From Bdellovibrio bacteriovorus (lineage in GTDB: Bacteria; Bdellovibrionota; Bdellovibrionia; Bdellovibrionales; Bdellovibrionaceae), in assembly GCF_001592735.1 (NCBI RefSeq), contig NZ_LUKE01000001.1, positions 868,001 to 932,000 on the forward strand: a stretch of 64,000 nucleotides of DNA, given 5' to 3'. The notes below the pieces were generated by a model, which was not told the origin of the DNA, did not search any database, and saw nothing but the letters and a program-made list of their open reading frames with translations. A program made the translations under genes and the position numbers. How positions within the stretch are numbered: the first letter of the stretch is position 1; the number at the start of each line of letters is the position of its first letter. Shown here piece after piece: positions 24,574 to 34,118 of the stretch.

Positions 24574-26525
24574 GGGCTGGCTTTACAGCCCTTAAAATTC
24601 CAATGCCCTTTGGGAGAATTGGGACTAGCGAATTTATTTAAAAAATCCGCCGCGTCTTCCGCCGTCCAGGCCCCACGGAATTTCTCAAAATAAGTCATCA
24701 TATTGCTTGCCGAAGCCACAATGAGTGGTGAAACGCTAGAGCTTGTGGATCCCGGGACACTGACTTTAAATTGCAATTGATTAGAACCCGCCGCTTTAAA
24801 GATTTGGATTCCCGCGATAGGCTGATCTTGCAACTGCAAATTGGGGAATTGGCATTGCACGCGAGCTCGCGCAAAACTTAAAGACTGATTCCATGGAATG
24901 GCACTGATGTTCAGGGATTGATTTACAGAAAGATTAGTCGCTTGCACGATATCTTGATTGCCCGAACCAGAATCACGTAAACGCAAGCTTGCCGTTAAAG
25001 TTCCGCTGCCATTGGACAAAGCTTTTCGGTTTTGCACTAACAAAGAAACCGGAACAGACAGCTCCCCTTTTGCCGGGACGGTCAAGGTATCAATCACCAC
25101 GGCTTCTCCTAATGGGATTACGGTGCCATCTGCCAACTTCACCAAAACATCTTCAGCCGGAATTGTTTTAGAATTCCAAGCAAATTGTAAATACAAAGGC
25201 TGATACCCACGAGCCCCAATATCACGAGCGCCCACATTTTTAATTTTATAGTTAACAACAGAACTAGAAACTTCAAAATTTCCAGATAAACTCGAGCTAG
25301 TCGCGCTTAAAGACACCGGCCACCCGATAGCCATGCCGCTTTCTAATTCCCGACTCCAACCGATACTATTAATAGAGATACGTCCTTTAGCCGTTCCCTT
25401 TTGCCCAAACAGCTCACGCTTCATCGGAACCTGTAAAGGCAACGCGCCTTTTTTGAAATTCAGAACTTGTTTTCCGCCCGCCGCGATTTCACTGACACGC
25501 GCCTTCAAAGTGGTTGGCGAATACAAGGTTTCACTGTTGGAAAAATCCAACTGAATAATTTGACCGGCAGGACTTGGCATCACTCCTTTATTAGATACTT
25601 CTAAAGAAGTCAGATACACGCGTTCACCCGGCTCTAAAATTCCATTTTCATTATCATCTGTAAATACCGCCGAAGTGATTTCTAATTTAAATCTATTTTT
25701 ATAAGACACAACTCCAGCACTGCTTTCTGTATTAAAGCTCCAAGATCCGGAACCGCCACTGCTGCCGTTACGTCCGTCACTTCCACTGTACCCATCACTC
25801 CCACTTCTGCCATCACGTCCGCGATTTCCATCTCGACCGTCGGGCCCCCATACCGGCTTCCCTTCTGCATCTTTACACGTATTGCGGCCACCACGTCCGC
25901 CATCAGCTCCGCGACCGCCTTGGCCACCACGACCGCCGCGACCGCCAGAACCTCCATAGGCTCCTGATCCGCCGCTAACATCTATACTTACTAATAACAT
26001 CAACTCACTTTGATCGGCAGAAGTTGTGATCGCAACACGACCGCCATTTCCACCGTCACCACCCGATCCACCATCAGTGCCGTTAGTACCGTTTTCACCA
26101 TCAGATCCATCATCGCCATCGCGGCCATCGGATGGAGGACATCCGTCAGAACCACTCGATCCACTCCAAAATCCGCTTCGCCCGTCTGACCCATCGCGGC
26201 CAGAATTTCCGTCTAAACCACGTGCGCCATCGCCGCCAACCGCATACACGTTGATGCTTTTTATATCTTTAATTGGAAGAACAACGTCTTTAAATTTTTC
26301 TCCCCAAGTGGTGCCAAAAATTCTTACCGACGTCTTTGTTTCATCGGTGTAAGCAAGTTTCACGTCCGCGCGACCCGCACTGGAGCCATCTTGACCATAA
26401 GAATTCGCATCCGATCCCGAAACACTGATGTAGACGGTTCCATCTGACACCGAAACTCTTGCTTGTGCAAAATTCGATATCATTATGCCACCACTTAAAA
26501 TCGCAGACAGAAAAAATATTTTCAC
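24570..26525 (-). CDS. Large secreted protein with collagen-like Gly-X-Y blocks
   Basis: 651 residues from GTG 26525, chosen because GGAGG lies five bases upstream and the protein then starts with a signal peptide (MKIFFLSAILSGGIMISNFAQA); an open frame further upstream has neither. Two blocks of Gly-X-Y triplets rich in Asp, Asn, Ser and Arg (about 97-163 and 185-260) carry units such as GENGTNGTDGGS and GGRGGQGGRGAD. They interrupt a domain that starts at about 27, and a few Cys flank them. The C-terminal 390 residues look like beta-sandwich domains (TDDNENGILEPGE resembles a calcium-binding loop of secreted repeat proteins). Surface or extracellular. It lies divergent from another secreted unknown (26670), suggesting a shared control region. 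Confidence 0.8.
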   Translation of the reverse strand: MKIFFLSAILSGGIMISNFAQARVSVSDGTVYISVSGSDANSYGQDGSSAGRADVKLAYTDETKTSVRIFGTTWGEKFKDVVLPIKDIKSINVYAVGGDGARGLDGNSGRDGSDGRSGFWSGSSGSDGCPPSDGRDGDDGSDGENGTNGTDGGSGGDGGNGGRVAITTSADQSELMLLVSIDVSGGSGAYGGSGGRGGRGGQGGRGADGGRGGRNTCKDAEGKPVWGPDGRDGNRGRDGRSGSDGYSGSDGRNGSSGGSGSWSFNTESSAGVVSYKNRFKLEITSAVFTDDNENGILEPGERVYLTSLEVSNKGVMPSPAGQIIQLDFSNSETLYSPTTLKARVSEIAAGGKQVLNFKKGALPLQVPMKRELFGQKGTAKGRISINSIGWSRELESGMAIGWPVSLSATSSSLSGNFEVSSSVVNYKIKNVGARDIGARGYQPLYLQFAWNSKTIPAEDVLVKLADGTVIPLGEAVVIDTLTVPAKGELSVPVSLLVQNRKALSNGSGTLTASLRLRDSGSGNQDIVQATNLSVNQSLNISAIPWNQSLSFARARVQCQFPNLQLQDQPIAGIQIFKAAGSNQLQFKVSVPGSTSSSVSPLIVASASNMMTYFEKFRGAWTAEDAADFLNKFASPNSPKGHWNFKGCKASP

Positions 26526-26669
26526 TTCATCCTCCGAAAAATAAAATTCAAAAACTCGCGAAGCTTCTAACTGCTCTTTTTGAATTCTACAAATACTTTT
26601 TTTTCGTTTGCATATGTTGAACGTCTCATCTAATTTGCGCGCGAGTTTAAAAAACGAAAGAGGATGATT

Positions 26670-27707
26670 ATGCGTTTTCAATTTCTTTGCATGACGATAC
26701 TAACAACATTGGTTTCATTTTCCGCTTTAGCCGCGACAACAAATTTGAACGTCGCCATCGGCACAAGCGTTCCCAATGATCCAGCAATACCAACTTATAA
26801 TTTCACCACCGTTCCAAGTCGCTCTGGTGGTGGAGAGAAATTCACTCTGAAATTTGCTTCGGCAAAAAATATTACTTCGATCAAACTTTCTGGTTTTTCT
26901 ATCGGGCGCGCCGGAAAGGTTTTGGTTCGCAACGTGACAGCGATATCTGGCGCAGCTACGACAACGATTCCGGAACTATTTCAATTTAAAAAAATGACAG
27001 TCGGAAATGCGCAAAACTATAAAGACTTAGTCATGTTGGTGGACTCTTCTTATGTAGAAGTCACGCCCAACCAAGTTTTCTCACAGATTGAATTTTTACT
27101 TGAAGGCTACACCAATGATGATGCTTCATTATTAATTGAAATCGCCAGCACCGATTCTTTAACCGAAGATCAATTTATGTTCACACGCGGCGGCTCATCC
27201 CAAAGCTTGGGTGCTTTGATTGATGAATCTAAGTTTGCGAAATTTTCGCCAGACACTTTGGCGAAACTGATGCGCCAAGGAAAACAAGTCCAAGCCGCAG
27301 ATCTTGAAGGTAAAAATTTTGTTTGCTCTAGCTATACCAAACTCGACAACGCGCAAATCAATTTAAAAAGACGTGCTTATCAAGTAAACGCCAAAGGTGT
27401 GTTGCAATCACAAAGCGATCTTGAAGGAACGATGGTGTGGCAGCCGAACTCTGCTGGCATGGTCAGCGTGATTGCCAACCAAAATGGGTGCGGTACTTAT
27501 ACAAGTTATAACGTTATTCGCAAAACCGCGTCTGGAAACTTAATCGCAGAGGTGAACTTAAACTTAGAAGATTACGTAAAACTTTGTGCCAGTGCGGGCT
27601 ATGATGCTGACGGAACACGTGCCGTTGAATTGAATTCCACATTCGCCTCTGTGATCGACCCAGCTTTTGTGGTTAATAACTATGAATTCTGTCAGATCGC
27701 TAATTAA
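26670..27707 (+). CDS. Secreted protein of unknown function
   Basis: 345 residues with signal peptide MRFQFLCMTILTTLVSFSALA. I chose the second ATG (26670) because AAAGAGG ends six bases before it and abuts the first ATG at 26664. The N-terminal half is Thr/Ser-rich and beta-like (TLKFASAKNITSIKLSGFSIG); the C-terminal part has paired Cys (FVCSSY, NGCGTY, KLCASAGYD, EFCQIAN). No known motif. Divergent from the collagen-like gene with 144 bases between starts; the two may be co-regulated surface proteins (inference). A strong terminator follows. Confidence 0.75.
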   Translation: MRFQFLCMTILTTLVSFSALAATTNLNVAIGTSVPNDPAIPTYNFTTVPSRSGGGEKFTLKFASAKNITSIKLSGFSIGRAGKVLVRNVTAISGAATTTIPELFQFKKMTVGNAQNYKDLVMLVDSSYVEVTPNQVFSQIEFLLEGYTNDDASLLIEIASTDSLTEDQFMFTRGGSSQSLGALIDESKFAKFSPDTLAKLMRQGKQVQAADLEGKNFVCSSYTKLDNAQINLKRRAYQVNAKGVLQSQSDLEGTMVWQPNSAGMVSVIANQNGCGTYTSYNVIRKTASGNLIAEVNLNLEDYVKLCASAGYDADGTRAVELNSTFASVIDPAFVVNNYEFCQIAN

Positions 27708-27733
27708 GTCATTGAAACGGGCTTTCAGAAATA

Positions 27734-27764
27734 AAAAACCCACGGGATTTTTCCGTGGGTTTTT
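27734..27764. terminator. Intrinsic terminator
   Basis: AAAAACCCACGG (27734-27745) pairs with CCGTGGGTTTTT (27753-27764); T-runs follow. It ends the plus-strand gene before it and, through its A-rich left side, can also end the convergent minus gene. Confidence 0.9.
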
Positions 27765-27804
27765 GTTTTTTAAAAGCTTTAAGGACCAAACCTGGCGGTT
27801 TGTC

Positions 27805-28056
27805 TTATTTGCAGTTGTTTTCGATTTTATCAGCTACGTTTAAGTAACGAGCTTGAAGAGCTTCGTATTGATCCATGTAAAGATCCAAAGCATCTTGGTT
27901 GAACGAAGAATTGATTTTTTCAGAAAGATATTCCATTTGCGCTGCCAATTTAGCTTTTTGCTCTAGCAATTGACCGCAAGAATAGGGGTAAGCAGCAGAA
28001 GCTTGAGTTGAAGCAAAACCGATAACTAGGGACAAAGCCAATACAAGACTTTTCAT
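27805..28056 (-). CDS. Small secreted helical protein, function unknown
   Basis: 83 residues: signal peptide MKSLVLALSLVIGFASTQASA, then a helix-rich mature part with two Cys (SCGQLL near the start, NNCK at the end) that could close a helical hairpin by a disulfide. A good ribosome site (AAGGAGAA) precedes the ATG. No family recognised. Similar short secreted helical proteins occur at 63525. Confidence 0.78.
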   Translation of the reverse strand: MKSLVLALSLVIGFASTQASAAYPYSCGQLLEQKAKLAAQMEYLSEKINSSFNQDALDLYMDQYEALQARYLNVADKIENNCK

Positions 28057-28289
28057 GAAATTCTCCTTTTCAAGTTGATTAAGAATGGCCGCACCCTAAC
28101 GGCTGCCGACCCTAAACGCAACGCATTGAAACCCTTGCGATAATTTTTACAAGCTCTCCATAAACCCGCCTGGGAGGTGGATTTTCAAGGGTCCAGTTTC
28201 ATTTTCATCGGCCTTTCAGTTTGTGAGAACTGGTTTCAATTATTAGCTAAATCCCCCTCCTCTCCGTATGCTTTTTAAAGGGGGTACGT

Positions 28290-28484
28290 ATGCGCCTAGT
28301 TCACTTGATTTCCGGAAAAGAAAACTCAAGTTTTTGGCTTTCAGAGGCGGGAATTCGCCTGCTCCATTTGATCTATGCCCACCCTCCAAAAACCTCGATG
28401 GAGTGGTCTCGCCTTTGTTGCAAAGCAGGTGTTTGCCCCGTCATCCTTGCGCGCTCCGGATTGACATACAAAGCGGCAAGCTGA
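28290..28484 (+). CDS. Possible 64-residue ORF in the hmgA upstream region
   Basis: The 440 bases between 28057 and 28497 hold no clear gene. The one candidate is this frame, whose ATG follows AAAGGGGG by five bases. The product (starts [14 protein letters not shown], with CCKAGVC near the middle) has no signal peptide or motif. Its 3' end overlaps the likely hmgA promoter. It may be a real small protein or a chance frame; the good ribosome site is the only positive evidence. Confidence 0.25.
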   Translation: MRLVHLISGKENSSFWLSEAGIRLLHLIYAHPPKTSMEWSRLCCKAGVCPVILARSGLTYKAAS

Positions 28485-28488
28485 TTAT
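28461..28488 (+). promoter_or_regulatory. Sigma-70-type promoter for hmgA, start point close to the ATG
   Basis: TTGACA (28461-28466) is a perfect -35. GATTAT (28483-28488) is a fair -10 at 16-base spacing. Transcription would start near 28494-28496, within a few bases of ATG 28498, which has no proper Shine-Dalgarno, so the mRNA may be nearly leaderless. Confidence 0.5.
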
Positions 28489-28497
28489 CTTTTGGGT

Positions 28498-29784
28498 ATG
28501 AACACATCATACCTATCTGGATTCGGAAATCATTTCTCTACAGAGGCGCGCCCGGGTGCGCTTCCTGAAGATCAAAACTCACCCCAAGTTGCTCCTTTAG
28601 GACTGTACGCGGAACAGCTGAGCGGTTCGGCTTTTACGGCGCCTCGACATACCAACTTGTATTCATGGCTTTACCGTATTCGTCCTTCGGTCATGCATAA
28701 AGCATTTAAGCCGTTAAAAGCTTTAACGGAAAAAACCTTCATGAAGCCCGAGCACATCAATCCCAATCAAATGCGGTGGAACGCGCCAAAAGCTTTAACT
28801 GGCAACTTCATAGAGGGCCTTCGCACCGTTTGCGGGACCGGTTTAGGCCATGAACAGCGGGGGTTACAAGTTCACCTGTATTCCTTCAATCAAGGAATGA
28901 AAAACCAATTCATGATGAATGCTGACGGAGATTTTCTTTTCGTTATTCAAAGTGGAAATGTGCAAATCAAAACCGAGCTTGGCACTATTCAAGCCGAGCC
29001 AGGCGAGATCGTTTTAGTTCCGCGCGGAATGAAATTTCAAGTCAATCCACTTGATCCAGGAACGGCATGCACGGGCTATGTCGGTGAAAACTTCGGCGCC
29101 CCTTTCCGTTTACCAGAACTCGGGCCTATTGGTGCTAATGGCTTAGCTCACCGTCGTCACTTCTTAACGCCGGTCGCGGCTTTTGAAGACCTCGAAGGTA
29201 AATTTGAATTGATCGGCAAATTCAATGGCGCTTTGTGGATGGCAGAAATGGGCCATTCGCCGTTAGATGTGGTCGCGTGGCACGGGAACTACGTTCCATT
29301 TAAATATGATCTTAGAAAATTTAATACCATCAACACCGTCAGTTTTGATCATCCAGATCCTTCGATCTTTACCGTCTTAACTTCTCCAACGGACACCCCG
29401 GGGGTTGCGAACGTTGACTTCGCGATCTTCCCGCCACGTTGGATGGTGGCTGAACACACCTTCCGCCCCCCGTACTTTCATCGCAATTGCATGAGTGAGT
29501 ACATGGGATTGATCTATGGAGTGTATGACGCCAAAACTGCAGGCGGCTTTGTGCCTGGTGGTGGCAGCTTGCATAACTTTTATTCTGCCCATGGACCCGA
29601 TGCAGATTCATTCGAAAAGGCGAGCTTCACCGACTTAAAGCCACATAAAATCGAAGACACTATGGCCTTTATGTTCGAATCAAGAACCGCCTATATGTTA
29701 ACCGACTACGCGATGGAAAAAGGCTTTCTGCAAGAAGACTATCAAGACTGCTGGCAGGGATTTAAAAAACATTTCAAAGGTTAG
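28498..29784 (+). CDS. hmgA: Homogentisate 1,2-dioxygenase
   Basis: Opens the ring of homogentisate to maleylacetoacetate in tyrosine and phenylalanine breakdown. 428 residues from ATG 28498. [11 protein letters not shown] at the N-terminus, the metal-binding [13 protein letters not shown] and [15 protein letters not shown] in the C-terminal cupin are diagnostic. An in-frame TTG two codons earlier adds nothing. No maleylacetoacetate isomerase or fumarylacetoacetase lies nearby. Its stop codon overlaps that of the convergent receiver-like gene. Use on prey-derived aromatic amino acids is a natural guess. Confidence 0.96.
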   Translation: MNTSYLSGFGNHFSTEARPGALPEDQNSPQVAPLGLYAEQLSGSAFTAPRHTNLYSWLYRIRPSVMHKAFKPLKALTEKTFMKPEHINPNQMRWNAPKALTGNFIEGLRTVCGTGLGHEQRGLQVHLYSFNQGMKNQFMMNADGDFLFVIQSGNVQIKTELGTIQAEPGEIVLVPRGMKFQVNPLDPGTACTGYVGENFGAPFRLPELGPIGANGLAHRRHFLTPVAAFEDLEGKFELIGKFNGALWMAEMGHSPLDVVAWHGNYVPFKYDLRKFNTINTVSFDHPDPSIFTVLTSPTDTPGVANVDFAIFPPRWMVAEHTFRPPYFHRNCMSEYMGLIYGVYDAKTAGGFVPGGGSLHNFYSAHGPDADSFEKASFTDLKPHKIEDTMAFMFESRTAYMLTDYAMEKGFLQEDYQDCWQGFKKHFKG

Positions 29785-30185
29785 TTTGACCCAATAGAAG
29801 GTGGGGATTTCTCCCCACCTATCAAGCGCCATAAAACACCGGCATTTCTTAAAATAACCTCTGTCGCTTTTTTTTGTTCTGTCGGACTCAAATCCCCTTC
29901 TCGCAAAAGCTCCGCAAAACCGATCACCGAACTTAATGGCTCACGAAAATGTGGCAACGGTTGCGTAGGATGAGTTAAACGCAAAAAAACATCCACCTTG
30001 CCTTTAAGCCTTTGTAAATCGCTAGAGATAGAAAAAGCGACCGAAAAGCGCTGAGTGCGCAACGATCGCAAAGCTTCTTCTTCACTCCGAACTGAGTGAA
30101 TTTCGACGTCTTCGCTCGCAATATATTCAGATAAAAATTCAAGATTATCGGGATCATCATCGACAATCAGCACACGGGTTTTCAT
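29781..30185 (-). CDS. Mini-protein: degenerate receiver domain plus HisKA-like helix pair
   Basis: 134 residues. [18 protein letters not shown] is the start of a response-regulator receiver, with the acidic triplet present. The phospho-acceptor strand reads [10 protein letters not shown], where the Asp is replaced, and the domain is cut short at about residue 75. It runs straight into [17 protein letters not shown], like the H-box helix of a histidine kinase (HELRTPLNxIxGFxELL) with one residue missing, then a second helix. No ATPase domain follows. It may be a decoy or dimerisation factor, or a decayed hybrid kinase. The last four bases overlap the end of hmgA. Confidence 0.6.
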   Translation of the reverse strand: MKTRVLIVDDDPDNLEFLSEYIASEDVEIHSVRSEEEALRSLRTQRFSVAFSISSDLQRLKGKVDVFLRLTHPTQPLPHFREPLSSVIGFAELLREGDLSPTEQKKATEVILRNAGVLWRLIGGEKSPPSIGSN

Positions 30186-30383
30186 TTGTACGCCCTCATC
30201 TGTTCCAAGGTCCTAAGATCGAGCGTACGTGCTGAAGAATGATCTTTTAAATTTAAAGTTGCCGACGAATTAACACCAAAAATCTCTTCCCCGCAAGGAA
30301 AGATCTAGTTCGGGCGTATTTTGGATCCCGTGTATTGTATATCACCATTTAAAACGGTTTAACGATGCTCGAGCCACACGGAG

Positions 30384-31253
30384 ATGTTAAATTTTTACCT
30401 TATGAAGGACTTACTCCCCCGGCTGACCAGCCAAGAATTCATCGACAAGTTAGAGAAAGATAAAGTGTTCGATTTGTCGGCGTCACTGGCTTATTACACC
30501 GCACTTTCCGTAGCACCTCTGTTAGTTCTAACTTTGGCTTCAGTGGCCCTCTTGGGTGACGGCTTAAAGTCCGAACTGATCCAACAGGTCCATGCCTTGA
30601 TTGGTGGTCAAGCGGCTGAAACCATCACCTCTATTGCCGTAAATGCCGATATTTCTCCGCACATCAGTGGCTGGGCGGGAATCATGGGATTAGGAACTTT
30701 GTTTTTTTCTGCCGGAGCTATCTTTGGTCAACTAAGAACATCTTTAAATACAATTTTTGAAAGTGCCAATACCCCAGACGATAAAGAGCTCTCATGGCTT
30801 CTCGCCTCTTGGGATTTTTTAAAACAAAAGATCTTTAATATGGGGATGGTCTTAAGCTTCGTTTTCATCTCTTTAGTGTCGTTATTAATTTCGTCGCTGA
30901 TCTCGCTTTTATTAAGAGGACCGGCGGCCATCTTGGGGCAATTTGCAAACTTGATTTCTTCGCAGATCGTCTTCAGTCTGCTGTTTGCGGGCATATATTA
31001 TTTCCTGCCCCAAAAGAAAATTTCTAAACGGATCGCCCTTGTGGCGGGCGCCTTCACCGCGTTGTTTTTTTCTATCGGGAAAAGCCTGATCGGATTTTAT
31101 CTAGGCAAAAGTGCGATCGTTTCACTGTGGGGTGCGGCCGGTTCGTTGATCATACTTTTAATGTGGGTTTATTATTCTTCACTGATTATTTTTCTAAGTG
31201 CTGAAGTGGCAAATGAATTAAATAAGCTGCATCAATCCTCGCGCCCACTTTGA
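30384..31253 (+). CDS. YihY/BrkB-family membrane protein
   Basis: 289 residues, six hydrophobic segments. SLAYYTALSVAPLLVLTLA is the family's first-helix signature, and WGAAGSLIILLMWVYYSSLIIFLSAE its last. Members were once called ribonuclease BN by mistake; the real function is unclear, perhaps transport. The ATG at 30384 touches CGGAG; ATG 30402 has no ribosome site, so the start is uncertain by six residues. An upstream region of about 200 bases shows no gene. Confidence 0.88.
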   Translation: MLNFYLMKDLLPRLTSQEFIDKLEKDKVFDLSASLAYYTALSVAPLLVLTLASVALLGDGLKSELIQQVHALIGGQAAETITSIAVNADISPHISGWAGIMGLGTLFFSAGAIFGQLRTSLNTIFESANTPDDKELSWLLASWDFLKQKIFNMGMVLSFVFISLVSLLISSLISLLLRGPAAILGQFANLISSQIVFSLLFAGIYYFLPQKKISKRIALVAGAFTALFFSIGKSLIGFYLGKSAIVSLWGAAGSLIILLMWVYYSSLIIFLSAEVANELNKLHQSSRPL

Positions 31254-31301
31254 CTTCGCCTGCTAGATAAGCGAAAGTTTTTAGATCTGTGAGGTCATCT
31301 T

Positions 31302-32249
31302 ATGAGAGATTTTTATCCCCCGATTGAGCCCATCAACAAAGGCTTTTTAAAAGTATCTGACATACACAATTTGTACTGGGAGGAATGCGGCAATCCGCAA
31401 GGCCAACCCGTCGTATTTTTGCACGGCGGCCCCGGTGGAGGCATCGGACCTGATCTGCGCCGTTTTTTTGATCCCAAAGCTTATCGCATTATTCTTTTTG
31501 ACCAGCGTGGCTCAGGCTCCTCTACGCCCAATGCCGAACTGAAAGACAACACCACATGGGATCTGATTAAGGACATAGAAACTTTGCGTGAAATGTTTAA
31601 GATCGACACATGGGTGGTGTTCGGGGGCAGCTGGGGATCAACGCTGGCTTTGGCGTATGCGATCACTCACCCCGACAGAGTTAAAGGCCTGATCTTACGG
31701 GGCATCTTTTTATGCCGCCCTTCTGAAATTAAGTGGTTCTATCAAGAAGGAGCTTCGCAAATCTTTCCGGATGTTTGGGATGAGTACCTTAAACCCATTC
31801 CTCCTAATGAACGTCACGACATGGTCACGGCTTATTATAAACGCCTGACCGACCCGAGTGCGGAGGTGCGCCTCACCGCCGCCAAGGCCTGGAGCAAATG
31901 GGAGGCCGCCACCTCAAGACTTTTCGTTTCCCCAGAAGCGATTGACGAATTTGATGATCCAGAGTTTGCATTAAGCTTTGCCCGTATTGAGTGTCATTAC
32001 TTTACCAACAATGCCTTTTTTAAAACCGATAACTGGCTTTTAGAAAACGTTGATAAAATCCGCCACATCCCAGGGGTGATCGTGCAAGGCCGCTACGATG
32101 TGGTCTGCCCGGCAAGATCAGCCTGGGATTTACATAAGGCCTGGCCCGAGGCAAAATTTACATTTATCGCCGATGCTGGCCATGCAGCAGCCGAACCGGG
32201 AACAAAGTCAGCATTAATTGAAGCGACAGATGCTTTTAGGAATCTGTAA
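31302..32249 (+). CDS. pip: Proline iminopeptidase (S33)
   Basis: Releases N-terminal proline from peptides. 315 residues, alpha/beta hydrolase: FLHGGPGGG (oxyanion), FDQRGSGSS, VFGGSWGSTLAL (nucleophile Ser), QGRYDVVCP (Asp), DAGHAAAEPG (His). Starts ATG 31302 behind GAGGT. No signal peptide, so cytoplasmic; it would complement the exported prolyl oligopeptidase in using Pro-rich peptides (inference). Confidence 0.95.
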   Translation: MRDFYPPIEPINKGFLKVSDIHNLYWEECGNPQGQPVVFLHGGPGGGIGPDLRRFFDPKAYRIILFDQRGSGSSTPNAELKDNTTWDLIKDIETLREMFKIDTWVVFGGSWGSTLALAYAITHPDRVKGLILRGIFLCRPSEIKWFYQEGASQIFPDVWDEYLKPIPPNERHDMVTAYYKRLTDPSAEVRLTAAKAWSKWEAATSRLFVSPEAIDEFDDPEFALSFARIECHYFTNNAFFKTDNWLLENVDKIRHIPGVIVQGRYDVVCPARSAWDLHKAWPEAKFTFIADAGHAAAEPGTKSALIEATDAFRNL

Positions 32250-32365
32250 AATTTCTCTGTGAATAGGGGGATCCAAAGTATCCCCTTGTCAAAGCCCCCC
32301 AAAGTGCGGTTTATTATACCTACCGCGTTGCATCATATTTGTGGCGCGAAAATCCGGGGGGATTT

Positions 32366-33196
32366 TTGGTTCGTTCCCAGCTGCTCTTTTCTTCGCTAGT
32401 TGCTAGTACATTCCTGGTAGGGTGTACGCCCTCTGCTCCTCAAAATTCACTCAATACCCTAGAAGCCACAGGCATCATCGGTGGCGAAGAAGTCGCGGCC
32501 GTCGACAAGCTTCCTAATAGTATCGTCGCCGTTTACGACAGCGTCGAAGGACAGCTTTGTACCGGCACATTGATCAATAAAAACGTGGTTTTAACCGCCG
32601 CTCACTGTGTCGGCCAAGAGATCAATAAAATGTATGTCTTCTTTGGCAAAAACCTTCAAGTTGACGGGGTTTACGTTCGAATTGATAAAGCCGAGATTTC
32701 GCCTTACTGGAATGCCTCGACCGATAAAGACATGGGCGACCTAGCTCTTTTGCATTTCCAAGGTCCATTGCCTGCTTCTTTCAAGCCCGCGACGATGTTA
32801 CCGACAAACATGGCCGACGTCCTTCAAAATGGCACAAACGTGGTCGTTGCCGGTTATGGCGTCACGGACGCTGAAATTCAGCAAGCCCCTTCCGCTCTTC
32901 GTAAAACGAAGGTGACAATTGCAGACGCTAAGTTCGCGGATTCTGAAATAACAATCGATCAAAGCAATGGGAAAGGGGTTTGCCATGGCGATTCTGGCGG
33001 ACCGGCTTTTATCGACATTGACGGTACCTACTATCTTTGGGGTATCACGTCACGAGGAGTAAATGATACTTCCCGCACTTGCAAAACCACGGCGGCTTTA
33101 ACCAGCATTCCGTACTACCGATCTTGGATCAATCGCATGAACGCGAAGCTTTCATCATCATTGATCAACTTTATCTGGCGCAGCCAAGCCCAATAG
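32366..33196 (+). CDS. Trypsin-like serine protease, lipoprotein, TTG start
   Basis: 276 residues from TTG 32366, which follows GGGGGGA by five bases; a more upstream TTG would place extra residues before the signal. Lipoprotein signal ending LVGC (Cys20), propeptide, IIGG activation site, LTAAHC with His80, Asp125 in DMGDLALL, GDSGGP with Ser210. Complete triad. It forms a tandem with the next protease gene 79 bases downstream and is similar in layout to the one at 12832, so these are probably paralogues. Confidence 0.92.
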   Translation: MVRSQLLFSSLVASTFLVGCTPSAPQNSLNTLEATGIIGGEEVAAVDKLPNSIVAVYDSVEGQLCTGTLINKNVVLTAAHCVGQEINKMYVFFGKNLQVDGVYVRIDKAEISPYWNASTDKDMGDLALLHFQGPLPASFKPATMLPTNMADVLQNGTNVVVAGYGVTDAEIQQAPSALRKTKVTIADAKFADSEITIDQSNGKGVCHGDSGGPAFIDIDGTYYLWGITSRGVNDTSRTCKTTAALTSIPYYRSWINRMNAKLSSSLINFIWRSQAQ

Positions 33197-33275
33197 AAGT
33201 TTTTCAAAAATGCACGGGTTGCTATTCAAATAGCAGCCCATTTGTTATCTCCGAACCCTATCGCAATGGGGACTC

Positions 33276-34118
33276 ATGAAGACGAATTTGTACGTTCTTT
33301 CATTCATCGTTTTATGCCTGACCGCTTGCGGGAATTCTCACCATAATGAAAACCTCGAAAATATAAACGAGGCCATCATTGGCGGCCAAGAAACCCCGAA
33401 AGATCACTTAGCATCTCGTTATCTGGCTTTAATTTATGATAAGGCGACGGACAATTACTGTACGGCGATGCTGATCCGAAAAAATATTCTTTTAACAGCT
33501 GGTCATTGTATCAAATCTTCTGCCGATCAAATCACCGTGGCTTTTGGCAATCGCCCCTTAGCTGGTGATTACGTCATCCGCCGAGCTGATAAAGTTTTAG
33601 TTCATCCCGATTACAAAAATCACAATGTGAATCGCAATGACCTGGCCTTGGTTCTTATCAAAGACTCCGCCCCCGAGGGTTATGAGCCTTTAGCTATTCC
33701 GGAAGAGTCCTTTGTCGTTGAACCCGGCATGATATTCACCGCTGCTGGTTACGGACGCATTACCGGGGTTACCGACCCAACAGGCCGCGACACTCAAGGA
33801 TCGGGTTTCTTACGCCACGTCGACCTGCAAATTGATGGCTTTTCTGAAGACGGCACCCAGTTTTATGTCGACCAAACCAACGGCAAAGGCATTTGCCATG
33901 GCGATTCTGGGGGGCCAGCGATGATGCGCTTTAAAGGGGAAGACTATGTCATCGGCATTGCCTCGGCGATTTCGTGGCTAGTCCCTGGGGAATTAAGCGA
34001 TAAAGCTAAAAAAGAATATTTAGAAAAACAGAATGTCTGTGCGCATAAGTCGATTTACATCAGCGTGAAACAATATCGCGACTGGATCAACGACAGCATC
34101 AAGAACTTACTTAAGTAA
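33276..34118 (+). CDS. Trypsin-like serine protease, lipoprotein
   Basis: 280 residues: lipoprotein signal CLTAC (Cys18), IIGG, LTAGHC with His77, Asp122 in NDLALVLIK, GDSGGP with Ser211. QTNGKGICHGDSGGP closely matches the preceding protease (QSNGKGVCHGDSGGP), pointing to tandem duplication. A longer C-terminal region with VPGELSDKAKKEYLEKQN is inserted before the last helix. Its last 12 bases overlap the end of convergent menH in a palindrome, so both proteins end LLK. Confidence 0.92.
   Translation: MKTNLYVLSFIVLCLTACGNSHHNENLENINEAIIGGQETPKDHLASRYLALIYDKATDNYCTAMLIRKNILLTAGHCIKSSADQITVAFGNRPLAGDYVIRRADKVLVHPDYKNHNVNRNDLALVLIKDSAPEGYEPLAIPEESFVVEPGMIFTAAGYGRITGVTDPTGRDTQGSGFLRHVDLQIDGFSEDGTQFYVDQTNGKGICHGDSGGPAMMRFKGEDYVIGIASAISWLVPGELSDKAKKEYLEKQNVCAHKSIYISVKQYRDWINDSIKNLLK

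Noticed and set aside
26026-26352. Pro/Ser-rich plus-strand open frame
   Set aside because: It is the antisense of the Gly-X-Y blocks of the collagen-like gene; its composition follows from that repeat.
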